In this document: positions 1-10,900 of the stretch, piece after piece
Numbering within the stretch: position 1 is the first letter of the stretch
Layout of the letters: every line of letters starts with the position of its first letter
NCBI GenBank assembly: GCA_913061275.1
Contig: CAJXSR010000003.1
Location: forward strand, 110,038 to 174,037
Length of the DNA stretch: 64,000 nucleotides
Origin: an uncultured Paracoccaceae bacterium
GTDB taxonomy: Bacteria; Pseudomonadota; Alphaproteobacteria; Rhodobacterales; Rhodobacteraceae
Direction: 5' to 3'
Notes under the pieces: model-generated
Database searches by the model: none
Seen by the model: only the letters and a program-made list of their open reading frames with translations
Told to the model about the DNA's origin: nothing
Program-made: the position numbers and the translations under genes

Positions 1-2367
1 AAGTTTCCGCCTAGAAAAGCAAAATTAAAACCCTATCATAAACATATTCTTGGGCCATCGCATGACTGGTACGAACTTTATACAAAGCAACTGAAAACTG
101 CGCGCCCCAAGCTGAATATCGCACTTATTCCTGTGGCACCCATATTGTCGAAGCTACTTACCAAAACGCCTTTGTCAGAAATTGCCATCACCGATCTGTA
201 TACTGATGACGCACCGCACGGCACTGCCACACTATATTTTCTGGCAAGCTTGATTACCTATAAAAGCCTTTTTGGTCAAAATGCCCCACTGGATTACAAA
301 GTGCCCGTTACCGTACACCGCCAAGTGCAGGAAAATTATGCAAAAATTGTAGATTTTATTGACCGTCACAGCACAAGCCCAACAACAAATCCTGTAACAG
401 AGGTACAAACCAGCAAGTCACCTTCGCTTGCGATGGGGTTGAACGGAATTTCCGACTGGTCAACGCAACACCCTTTTGTCAACGTTATGAAAACCGCGCG
501 TGAATGGATCGGGCATATGCCAGGCCAATGGGGCGGATGGGATGCTGCCCGCTTGGAAAAAGATGGGTACTTAGATGCAAATGGCTGGCCCAAAACCATA
601 CCAGATGAAGTCACCCACATAGAGACCTTTATCCTTACCGACCAACCCAAAGAAAGCACATCTTTAAAGGGTCGTTACCGTTTAAAATATAAAGGTCAGG
701 GTCGTATCCACGTTGGCGGACAAGCCCAAAACGTCACCTATAAAAAAGGCGAGATTTGGTTCAGTTATACCCCAGATGAAGGCCCAGTTGGGATTAGTAT
801 CAAGAAAACTGACCCTAACAAAAACGGCAATTACATACGTGATATTTCCGTTGTAAAGCAAAGTAATATCGATTTGTTTGAGGTGGGTGTGGTTTTTAAT
901 CCGCATTGGGTTAACCGCATTAAAAACCTACGCTCAGTACGCTTTATGGATTGGATGTCTACCAACGGATCAACCCAGTCAAAATGGGTGACGCGCCCGA
1001 AAACCTCTGATTACACATACACAAGGTACGGCGTACCCATCGCACAAATGGTACAGCTTTCGAATGAAATCGGGGCAGACCCATGGTTTACCATGCCCCA
1101 CCTTGCAACCGATGAGTACATCCGCAACTTTGCAACATATGTGCGAGATAATCTTGATCCAAACCTGAAAGCATATGTTGAATATTCCAATGAGATATGG
1201 AACTTCATTTTCCCACAAACCACATGGGCCCTGCAGCAGGCGGAAATACGCTGGGGGTCAAAACCCGAAGGCTGGATGCAATTCGCAGGGATGCGTGCCG
1301 CAAATATGGCCCAGATATGGGGGGATGTTTATGGGGATGCCCACGCAAAAAGATTAGTGCGCGTCATTGCCACCCACACGGATTGGCCAGGTCTTGAAAC
1401 ACTGATGTTACAAGCTCCGTTATGGCAAGCAGAGGATACTGCAAATAACCACCCACCTGTTTCTTATTTCGATGCTTATGCCGTAACTGGGTATTTTGGC
1501 CATGGTTTCGGATCAGATGAAAAGGCCCCAGAAATACTGAAATGGATAGACCAAAGCAAAGAAATGGCAGCAAACAAAGCTACAGACCTTGGGCTATCAA
1601 GTGCTGAACGTGATGCGTATATTGCCGCCCACAAATACGATCATGCGGTAAAACTAGCCGCCAATGACCTATCTACAGGTTCGATAAATGACTTGCTGAC
1701 CGGTGCCTTACCCTACCAAGCAAAGGTTGCCGCCGACAACGGCCTTGAACTGGTTATGTACGAAGGCGGCACACATGTTGTGGGCCTAGTCGATTGGGTA
1801 AATAACCCAGAATTAACCGCTTTTTTCAACCACCTTAACTACACCGATGAAATGGCTGGTCTATACACCGAATTACTTCAAGAGTGGCGTAGTCTTGGCG
1901 GCACTCTGTTTAATGCATTTGTCGATGTCGCAAGTGCCAGCAAATGGGGAAGTTGGGGGGCGTTGCGCCATTTGGATGACAGCAATCCACGCTGGGACAG
2001 TTTATCGGACTTCAACTTAAACACACCCGCATGGTGGTCAGATCGCCCAGACACTTCATTTGCAAATGGTATTTTCACGACAGGCACAAACGCCAACGAA
2101 ACCCTTAAAGGTACCCCCCAAGAAGACATACTTTTAGCAGGGGACGGGGATGATGCTTTGATAAGTGCAGGCGGCTCTGACTATATGCACGGCGGAAACG
2201 GGTTTGACCGTGCTGTGTTTTCAGGGTCACGCGACGCGTATAAATTTCATCGGCAAGGGGATGTTATGATCGCCATTGGCCCCAAAGGTAGCTCTCGTCT
2301 TTTTAGCATTGAAACCGTCTCATTTGAAGATCAACCAGATATCTTACACCCCGTTTCAGGGCTTTAA
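1..2367 (+). CDS. Secreted glycoside-hydrolase-like protein with RTX tail, 5' end missing
   Basis: The frame is open from base 1 with no stop, so the gene begins outside the window; the GTG at 133 is internal and should not be taken as the start. The N-terminal part (ending near base 360) has a DDAPHG block followed by a hydrophobic helix, which resembles the last conserved block of SGNH-type hydrolases. The central part looks like a clan GH-A TIM barrel: EYSNEIWN (about base 1180) fits the acid/base Asn-Glu pair and VMYEGG (about 1755) fits the nucleophile Glu. The last 100 residues carry degenerate RTX-like repeats (NETLKG, LAGDGDDAL, MHGGNGFD), typical of calcium-binding proteins exported by type I secretion. 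Lying next to polysaccharide genes, it may trim or modify the exported glycan. Substrate unknown. Confidence 0.7.
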   Translation, partial: KFPPRKAKLKPYHKHILGPSHDWYELYTKQLKTARPKLNIALIPVAPILSKLLTKTPLSEIAITDLYTDDAPHGTATLYFLASLITYKSLFGQNAPLDYKVPVTVHRQVQENYAKIVDFIDRHSTSPTTNPVTEVQTSKSPSLAMGLNGISDWSTQHPFVNVMKTAREWIGHMPGQWGGWDAARLEKDGYLDANGWPKTIPDEVTHIETFILTDQPKESTSLKGRYRLKYKGQGRIHVGGQAQNVTYKKGEIWFSYTPDEGPVGISIKKTDPNKNGNYIRDISVVKQSNIDLFEVGVVFNPHWVNRIKNLRSVRFMDWMSTNGSTQSKWVTRPKTSDYTYTRYGVPIAQMVQLSNEIGADPWFTMPHLATDEYIRNFATYVRDNLDPNLKAYVEYSNEIWNFIFPQTTWALQQAEIRWGSKPEGWMQFAGMRAANMAQIWGDVYGDAHAKRLVRVIATHTDWPGLETLMLQAPLWQAEDTANNHPPVSYFDAYAVTGYFGHGFGSDEKAPEILKWIDQSKEMAANKATDLGLSSAERDAYIAAHKYDHAVKLAANDLSTGSINDLLTGALPYQAKVAADNGLELVMYEGGTHVVGLVDWVNNPELTAFFNHLNYTDEMAGLYTELLQEWRSLGGTLFNAFVDVASASKWGSWGALRHLDDSNPRWDSLSDFNLNTPAWWSDRPDTSFANGIFTTGTNANETLKGTPQEDILLAGDGDDALISAGGSDYMHGGNGFDRAVFSGSRDAYKFHRQGDVMIAIGPKGSSRLFSIETVSFEDQPDILHPVSGL

Positions 2368-2509
2368 CTGTGCACACGCCCAAAGTTCTTTTAATGTGCC
2401 ACTCACTGAATAAACCTTACTAACCTGCCCTATGATAGCTTGACACAACACAAACCATAGCAGACTCCTAACACACTCCGAATAGAATGCTAAGGAAACC
2501 GCGCGAACA

Positions 2510-3349
2510 ATGTTAAGTATCCTAATACCTGCAAATAATGAAGCAGCACGGATTGGCGAATGCTTAACGGCTGTTCTGGCTTCAAATCTGCCTGACACAT
2601 TCTATAAGCCCCCCGAAATCATCGTAATCGCCAACGGCTGTCATGATGATACTGTTAAGCTTGCATCAAGTTATATAAAACAAGCAAAAGACAACGGCTG
2701 GCAATTAAAAGTCGTAAATTTAACTGTTGGAAATAAATTAACAGCCCTGAACACAGGCGATGCAAAGGCAGAGTTTGCCATGCGCATCTATCTGGATGCA
2801 GATGTTATTGTCAGTCGCGATCTTATAGGTGAACTGCACGCCGTATTGCACCATGACCATCCCGTTTATGCCAGTGGCACTGTTGTTATGCCCATACCCA
2901 AAACTTGGGTTAGTAAAGCATACAGGCGCATATATTCCCGTGTTCCATTCTTTACCCACGGTGTTCCGGGGTGTGGATTATTTGCCGTAAACCAACTTGG
3001 CCGTAAGCGTTGGGGCAAGTTTCCGGATATAATTTCAGACGACACATTTGTACGCCTGCAATTCAGCCCCAAAGAGCGCGTTAGCGTGTTATCAACTTAC
3101 CAATGGCCGATTGTTGAAGGGTTTGCCAATTTGATAAAAGTACGCCGCAGGCAAAACATTGGCGTTGCCCAAATAGCGGCACAATACCCTGCATTGATGG
3201 AAAACGACGACAAAACACCTTTTAGCTTCATAAACATCTTAAAATTAATGTTAAGCGACCCTATCGGTTTTTGTATTTATGCAACCGTTTCACTTGCAGT
3301 TCGCATTCGCGGAAACGCAAATACAGATAATTGGGAACGTGGGCGATGA
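2510..3349 (+). CDS. Family 2 glycosyltransferase (GT-A fold)
   Basis: A 279-residue GT2 enzyme. It starts directly with the GT-A nucleotide-binding strand (LSILIPANNEAARIGECL), has an IVIANGCHDDT block and a DxD-type metal/nucleotide motif in YLDADV near residue 97. An SDDTFVRLQF segment near residue 183 fits the acceptor/catalytic-base region. A hydrophobic C-terminal segment (PIGFCIYATVSLAV) may hold it at the inner membrane. It presumably adds one sugar to a lipid-linked repeat unit; donor and acceptor cannot be read. Its stop overlaps the start of the flippase gene (ATGA at 3346-3349), so the two are translationally coupled. Confidence 0.8.
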   Translation: MLSILIPANNEAARIGECLTAVLASNLPDTFYKPPEIIVIANGCHDDTVKLASSYIKQAKDNGWQLKVVNLTVGNKLTALNTGDAKAEFAMRIYLDADVIVSRDLIGELHAVLHHDHPVYASGTVVMPIPKTWVSKAYRRIYSRVPFFTHGVPGCGLFAVNQLGRKRWGKFPDIISDDTFVRLQFSPKERVSVLSTYQWPIVEGFANLIKVRRRQNIGVAQIAAQYPALMENDDKTPFSFINILKLMLSDPIGFCIYATVSLAVRIRGNANTDNWERGR

Positions 3350-4710
3350 AAATCTTTACCAAACATCTGCAAGGTGATGGTTTGCGCGCACGTGCTATGC
3401 GCGGTTCTGTCTGGACTATCGCGGGCTATGGTACATCACAAGCCTTAAGGCTGGCTGCAAACCTTATATTAACACGTCTGCTTTTCCCCGAAGCATTTGG
3501 GATGATGGCCCTTGTTACGGTTTTCATGCAAGGATTGATGATGTTTTCCGACATTGGTGTCGGCCCGTCGATTATGCAAAGCAAACGCGGCGACGATCCT
3601 GATTTTTTAAACACGGCTTGGACTATTCAGGTAATACGCGGATTTTGCTTATGGCTTGTCGCCTGTGCTATCGCAGCACCAGTCTCACGGTTTTATGGTG
3701 AGGCACAACTTGCCCAGCTTATACCCGCAGTGGGTTTTGGTTTGTTGGTAACTGGTTTTAATCCTACGCGGTTAGAAACTGGGCACCGCCATTTGCATTT
3801 AGGGCTCATCAGTTTCATTCAAATCATATCACAGACTATTGGCATTATAGCCGCTATATTTTTGGCATATATTACCGGCTCCGTTTGGGCCTTTGTTGTA
3901 AGTGGGCTTGTCAGCACAGTAAGCCACCTGATTTTACTGAATATGTATTTGCCGGGTGAGCGTAATCATTTTAGGTGGGAAAAGACCGCTGCAAAAGAAT
4001 TAATTACCTATGGTAAGTGGATATTCTTAAGCACCGTCAGCGGATTTTTATTTATGCAAAGCGACAAATTAATACTGGGTAAATTCCTGACAATCGAAGC
4101 GCTTGGCGTTTACAATATCGGGTACTTTTTAGCCAGCTTTCCCCTATTGGTCAGCTCTACAGTTATACATAAAATACTGATCCCGTTATACCGCGAAAGA
4201 CCGCCCGCCGCATCAGCAGAAAACTATCAAAAGCTACGAAAAATGCGGTTCGCGGTCACAGCTTCTATTTTATCTTTGTTAATGATTTTCGCTTTCTTCG
4301 GGGCCAGTTTGGTAAGTATTTTATATGATTTACGTTACCAAAATGCAGGCGCCATAGTTGTTTTGACCGCCTGCATGCAAATCCCCTTAGTGATTATACT
4401 TACCTACGATCAGGCCGCGCTTGCCTCAGGCGACTCGCGCAGGTTTTTCATACTTGCAGCATCCAAAGCGGTCGTCATGGTGACGGTATTGCTAATTGGC
4501 ATTAAAATGGCAGGTTTGTTTGGCGCATTACTTAGCCAAGGTATCGCAATTATCATTATATACCCCGTTGCGGTTTGGCTGGCAAAAGAGCAAGGCGCGT
4601 GGGATCCAGAGCATGACATTATATTTTCCATCATCGGTTTGTTACTTGGTTCTGCCGCATTGTGGTATAATTTGGATGTAATACTGGCATTAAAAGCCCT
4701 ACATATTTAA
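3346..4710 (+). CDS. Polysaccharide repeat-unit flippase, Wzx/PST type
   Basis: A 454-residue multi-pass membrane protein of the MOP/PST polysaccharide exporter group (Polysacc_synt type). It has the N-terminal signature RGSVWTIAGYGTSQALRLAANLILTRLLFP, seen here in pieces around residues 18-50, and about 12-14 hydrophobic segments. Members flip undecaprenyl-linked oligosaccharides to the periplasm. I chose the ATG at 3346 because it forms an ATGA overlap with the preceding GT2 stop; a TTG 15 bases upstream is also open. The gene is followed by a 241-base gap before the PKS. Confidence 0.85.
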   Translation: MKIFTKHLQGDGLRARAMRGSVWTIAGYGTSQALRLAANLILTRLLFPEAFGMMALVTVFMQGLMMFSDIGVGPSIMQSKRGDDPDFLNTAWTIQVIRGFCLWLVACAIAAPVSRFYGEAQLAQLIPAVGFGLLVTGFNPTRLETGHRHLHLGLISFIQIISQTIGIIAAIFLAYITGSVWAFVVSGLVSTVSHLILLNMYLPGERNHFRWEKTAAKELITYGKWIFLSTVSGFLFMQSDKLILGKFLTIEALGVYNIGYFLASFPLLVSSTVIHKILIPLYRERPPAASAENYQKLRKMRFAVTASILSLLMIFAFFGASLVSILYDLRYQNAGAIVVLTACMQIPLVIILTYDQAALASGDSRRFFILAASKAVVMVTVLLIGIKMAGLFGALLSQGIAIIIIYPVAVWLAKEQGAWDPEHDIIFSIIGLLLGSAALWYNLDVILALKALHI

Positions 4711-4779
4711 GGCCTTCAGGACATACTTAAGCACCATAGTTTATTTGGATAAGTGAATAATTTCAAATAGTTGACCATG

Positions 4780-4795
4780 TGTCCCAACTGGGACA
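4780..4795. repeat. 16-base inverted repeat, copy 1 of 3
   Basis: TGTCCCA-AC-TGGGACA: two perfect 7-base arms around a 2-base centre. Identical copies lie at 47235-47250 and 62205-62220, all in the same orientation and all followed by T. This copy is in the gap between the flippase and PKS genes, about 156 bases before the PKS start, followed by a G/T-rich stretch (TTGTGGGTTTTT). A loop of 2 is too small for a good RNA hairpin, so a protein-binding or dispersed DNA site is more likely than a terminator. Confidence 0.8.
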
Positions 4796-4951
4796 TTGTG
4801 GGTTTTTCAGGAATACAACAAACAAATCTATATAAATTTTTCCGTTTCCCAAGAATCGCCACAATTTGAACAGTAAGTGATACTATATCTATTTATAGGC
4901 TTCTCAGGTAAGGGAATCGCCTTTTGTGTAATGAGTGTATGAGTAGTATTT

Positions 4952-7900
4952 ATGGTCGAACTAACGCCACCAATCAGTGACAATGACATAGCCATCGTTG
5001 GTATGGCCGTGAACCTGCCAGGTGCCAGCAATTTATCACAATATTGGGAAAACCTACGCGACGGTGTCGAAACAATTAGCAAACTTAGCCAAACTGATCT
5101 GCAAGACGCAGGCGAAGAACTATCGCGTATCAATCATAAAAACTACGTTGCATCTGCAGCCAAACTAGACGGCTACAAAATGTTTGACGCTGACTTCTTT
5201 GGCTTAAGCCCCAAAGAAGCGGCTATTATGGATCCTCAACACCGTAAGTTTTTAGAAACTTCATGGGAAGCATTAGAAACCGCAGGCCATCCCCCTGAAA
5301 CCTTTGGCGGCCGCATTGGTGTTTTTGCAGGCAGTGGGATGGGCAGTTATTTTTATTTCAATGTCTGTTCAAACCCTGACCTTGTAGACAACACAGGCAT
5401 GTTCCTATTGCGCCATACAGGCAACGATAAAGATTTCATGGCCACAAGATTAAGCCACATACTGGATTTAAAAGGCCCTAGTATTAACCTGCAAACCGCG
5501 TGTTCCACATCACTTGTTGCCACTCATTACGCTTGTCAGTCATTGCTGAACGGCGAATGTGATATGGCACTGGCAGGCGGCTCAACCATCGAGCTGCCAC
5601 ATGGGCGTGGGTATATATACGAAGAGGGTGAAATACTATCGCCCGACGGGCATTGCCATGCATTCGATCATCGCGCAAAAGGTACTGTTTTTGGCAGTGG
5701 CGCAGGTGTTGTTGTTTTGCGCAGATTGGCAGACGCCATTGCAGACGGCGATCACATTTGGGGTGTCATAAAAGGCTCGGCCGTAAACAATGATGGGTCA
5801 GCAAAAGCTGGGTATCTTGCACCCAGTGTTGACGGTCAGGCAACCGCCTTTTCAGAGGCACAAGCCGTTGCAAATACACCGGCTGGCACAATAGATTATG
5901 TAGAATGCCATGGAACGGGCACTTACCTAGGTGACCCGATTGAAGTCGCAGCACTGACAGAGGCGTTTCGCCATACCACAGATAAGACCGGTTATTGCCG
6001 CATTGGATCCGTTAAAACCAACATCGGTCATTTGGATACAGCTGCAGGCATTGCCAGCTTAGTGAAAACCGCGCTTTCTTTGCATAACCGTCAAATACCG
6101 CCAAGCTTAGGATATGAAAAACCAAACCCTGCAATAGATTTTGAAGCCAGCCCATTTAAAGTGAATGCAAAGTTGCAAAACTGGGTTTCCAACTCAAGCC
6201 CACGCCGGGCTGGGGTAAATTCTATGGGTGTTGGCGGTACCAATGCACATGTTATTGTTGAAGAAGCACCAAAACCTGCGCCTTATGAAGCATCAGACTG
6301 GCCATTTCATATCCTGACAGTTTCTGGGCGGTCAAAATCAGCGCTTACCGCAAACGCAAAAGCCTTAGCGGCACATCTTCGTGCCCACCCTGAACAGAAA
6401 CTTGCAGACATTTCTTTCACGTTAAAGGAAGGGCGTCGTCATTTTGAACATCGACGCATTCTTGTGGCGAACTCCCATGAACAAGCGGCAGAGTTACTGG
6501 AAACAAACGATCCGCAACATGTATTCAATCACAAACCCATTGTAGGCAAAGCAGAGGTTACATTCATGTTTCCCGGCGGTGGCGCACAATTTATTGGCAT
6601 GGGGCAAGACCTGTATGAAACAGAGCCTGTTTTTCAAGAATGGGTTGATCGCGGCTTTGTTATTTTACAACCCGAATTAGATTTTGACATTCGCGCATTA
6701 TGGCTGCCAGAAAAAGATGCAGCACTTGATGCTGAAAAACGCTTAAAGCAACCCTCAGTTCAACTGCCGCTTATCATGATAATCGAATACGCTTTAGCGA
6801 AACTTTGGATGTCTTGGGGTGTACGCCCAACGGCGCTGGTAGGCCATAGCATGGGCGAAAATACTGCCGCATGTCTGGCAGGCGTCCTATCATTTGAGGC
6901 TTGCATTAAGCTGGTTCATCTACGCGGCCAACTGTTTGATACAGTGCCTGCGGGTGGGATGTTAAGTATCCCGCTTCCAGTGGCTGATGTTAGAGAAATA
7001 CTGGGGGATGATCTGGATTTAGCCAGTGTAAATGCCCCAGAACTTTCCGTTGTTTCTGGGCCCACTGCGGCCCTTACACGATTACAGAAGCAACTTTCTG
7101 AACGTTCAATAGACTCTAAGCGCATACCGATTGATATCGCGGCACATTCCCGAATGTTAGACCCAATTTTGGGAAAGTTCAGGGATTATTTGCGAACAAT
7201 CACGCTTAACCCGCCCGAATTACCGATTGTGTCAAACAGCACCGGCACCTTCCTGACGGATGATGAAGCGACAAATCCAGAGTACTGGGTTAATCATTTA
7301 CGTGGCACAATCATATTTGCGGATTGCGTCACCACTTTAGCGACAAATCCAAACCGTATCTATTTAGAAGTTGGCCCTGGCAAGGCACTAAGTTCTATGG
7401 CTGCGATGAACGATAAAGTTAACCGTCAACATACGTTCAGTACATTACGCCATCCTGACCAAGACATTGCTGACGATGTTTATTTCGTCGGTGTTCTTGC
7501 GCGGCTTTGGGCAACAGGTGTGAACATCGATTGGGAACAAATTTGGGGCGACGCCCGACGCAACCGCGTTGTGTTACCAACCTATGCGTTTCAACAAAGT
7601 GAATATTTCATAGAACGCCAAGAAGCTATCACACGGCCTGTATCAAATGATTTCCTTACCCGCACTGAAGACATAGCTGACTGGGGATACCACCCTGTTT
7701 GGCATCCGCGACTGGCAGATTGTGTTTTTGATGTTGAGGCTGACCTTTCCCTAACAGATAAACAAACTTGGTTATTTTTCAGCGATAAAGTTGGTGTTGG
7801 TTCTTGCATAGCAAAAAACCTGCGCATGGCTGGCCATAGTGTAATTGAAGTGCGCACAGGCGATGATTTTATTCGGGAAAATGATAGCACATATTTGCTT

Positions 7901-10900
7901 GCACCAGAACGTGGGCGTGAAGGGTATGACGCATTAATTAAAGACTTGATTGCACGTGACATCACCCCAAACCGCATCGTTAATTTTTGGTTGCTTACCC
8001 AAGATGAACAATCTCGCCCCGGCAGTAGTTTCTTTCATCAAAACCAAGAACAAGGATTCAATTCTTTGGTGTTTTTGGCACAAGCAATTTCTGACGAAAA
8101 TTTAACTGCACCGGTGCATATTACGGCAATCACCTCTGATGCCGCCCAAGTAAAAGGCGAGCAATTACCCTACCCCGAAAAGGCAACAATCCTTGGCCCT
8201 ATTAAGGTTATTCCGCATGAATTTCCTAACATGACCTGTTCTGCGCTGGATATTGATATAAGCGCACGATTAAAACCTACATCCAAACACAGTTTATGGA
8301 AAAGGGGACAGGTTCAGAATAAAGCATCTGCTATTGATGGCCTTACAACACAAATATTAGAAGAATTGTTGGCGCCCACACAAAATACAATCGCAGCGTT
8401 ACGGGGCGACAAACGGTTTGAACTTGGGTTTCACGCATTAAAACTGCCAGAACCACAAACCGATAATGTTCCAATTTACCAACAAAATAATGCCTACCTT
8501 ATTACAGGCGGTTTTGGTGGTATCGGGCTAACATTTGCAAAAGACATACTTGAACACCACGCAACCGTCATTTTACTTACGCGCGCGGCCTTACCTGATC
8601 GTACAAATTGGAAGCAATACCTACGCTCACACAGCCCCAACGATAAAATTTCCAAACGTATTCTTGCAGTCCAAGAACTAGAAGCACTGGGCGGACAAGT
8701 TGAAATTGCTGTTGGTGATGTTTGTAATATAATTGAAATGTCAGCGATTATTGATGCCGCACAAACCAAGTACGGCCCTATAAAGGGTGTGATCCATGCC
8801 GCAGGTATTATCGATGACGGGCCATTATTGACAAAAAATATGGCCACAATGGATACAGTTTTAACCCCAAAAACTCATGGTACACAAGTATTGCATAAAT
8901 TGTTTCCTGATGGCGCATTAGATTGGTTAGTTTTATTTTCTTCCACCAGCACAGTGATCGCCGCTGCAGGGCAAGTGGATTATATGAGTGCGAATGAATA
9001 CTTAAACGCTTATGCCAAAAGTCGCAAAACTGACCACACACGGGTAGTTTCTATTAATTGGGGGATTTGGAAAAACGTTGGCATGTCCGCTGATGCCATC
9101 TCAGAACGATTAGGGTCTTTTGATATACCCCCCGTAGAGCAAATCAAATCCCCGTTGTTGGATACGGCAACTTTTGATGTGAATGGCAACCGCGTATTCA
9201 CCGCTGATTTTACAGTAAATGAACGATGGATATTAGATGAACATCGCACGGCATCGGGTAAGGCTGTTATGCCCGGTACTGGCTATATAGAACTAGCCAT
9301 CGAAGCCTTACGGGCAAACTGCGAAGATGCCGCTTTTGAAATGCATGACTTGCTGTTTTTACGGCCCTTACAAATGGAAAATACTGAACGCCGTACCATT
9401 CAAGTAATCTTAACTAGAACAGCTACAGGATATAGTTTTGAAGCGCGAAGCGACTGCGTTCATGATGGGCGCAAAGGGTTTCAGTTACATGCGCAGGCGA
9501 ACTTAATTCTTACGGCTAATCCCAAACCTGCCGAATTGAATTTGAAAAATATATATGCGCGATGTGATGAAAAACAACGGCCCAAACAAGGGACGCAAAC
9601 TATCCGCGCAGCCCAAGAAGTTCATCTTGATTTCGGGCCACGATGGCGTGCTTTGCGCAATCTTGCCTATGGTGCAAATGAGGGCATTGCAGAACTGCGG
9701 CTGTCATTGCAAAGCCGCCAAGATATTAAACAAGGATATATGTTGCACCCTGCTTTGGTCGATATTGCAACAGGCTGGGCTATGAAGCTGATCGAGGGTT
9801 ATCAGGCAGAACATTTATGGGTACCTGTTTCATACGATACCATACGCATTTATAAAGATTTGCCAGATCAAGTATTCAGCTGGGTACGTAACTCTGCGAA
9901 TAATAATACCGACAATCAATTCGCTTCATTTGATGTGACCATTTGCGATGCAAAAGGCCATGTATGTATTGAGATAAATGGGTTTACAATAAAACAACTT
10001 TCCGATGCTCAAGCGCTAACAAACACCCCTGCGTTATCAACCAGCGAAGTAGTTTTTGAGAATGCGCAAAGTGAAATATCACATCCTTTATCTGCAGTCG
10101 AAGAACGTTTACATCATAACTTCACACAAGCGATTTCACCCGCAGAAGGTGTAGCCGCATTCCACCGCGCTTTTCACACAAGTCAATCGCAGGTTTTTGT
10201 ATCATCGCTTGATCTAAACGCTTTGGTTGCACAAGCCGATGTGCTATCTGTTCAGCACGAAAATACAGAGCAAAAGTTTGCCAGACCTGATCTGGATACC
10301 GAATATGTAGCACCTTCTAACGACATAGAACGTACACTTGTCGGATTTTGGGAAAACTTACTAGGGGTGCAAAATGTAAGCGTCACCGATAATTTTTTCG
10401 ATCTTGGCGGGCATTCATTGATTGCCGTGCGGTTATTTTCAATGGTGAAAAAAGCGTATCAAATAGAATTTCCTCTTTCGATCTTGTTTGAAACCCCGAC
10501 GATTGAAAAATACGCAGCATTAATTACGGATCAAACGGGAAGTCTGGAAATAGATCAAGATGCGACCGCGGCTTTAGAACCAGCTGAAGAGACCCAGCAG
10601 CATGCCCATTTAGTCGCCATGCACGATGGTAAAGTAGGGGATAAAGCACCGTTTTTCATTGTTGCGGGTATGTTCGGTAATGTCCTAAATTTACACCATT
10701 TAGCACATCTTCTAGGGCCTGAACGCCCGTTCTATGGGTTACAGGCACGGGGGCTTTTCGGGGGAAGCGAACCCCATAACTCACTTTATGATGCAGCGGC
10801 AGATTACATTGCCGAAATACGAGCAGTACAACCCCACGGTCCATATTTATTAGGTGGGTTTTCTGGTGGTGGTGTTACCGCATATGAAATAGCGCAACAA

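Noticed and set aside
2440..2474. TTGACA as a possible -35 box before the first GT2 gene
   Set aside because: No acceptable -10 box lies 16-18 bases downstream.
4780..4806. The TGTCCCA inverted repeat plus T-rich tract as a terminator of the flippase gene
   Set aside because: The loop would be only 2 bases, and the same repeat occurs inside mtaB where termination makes no sense.
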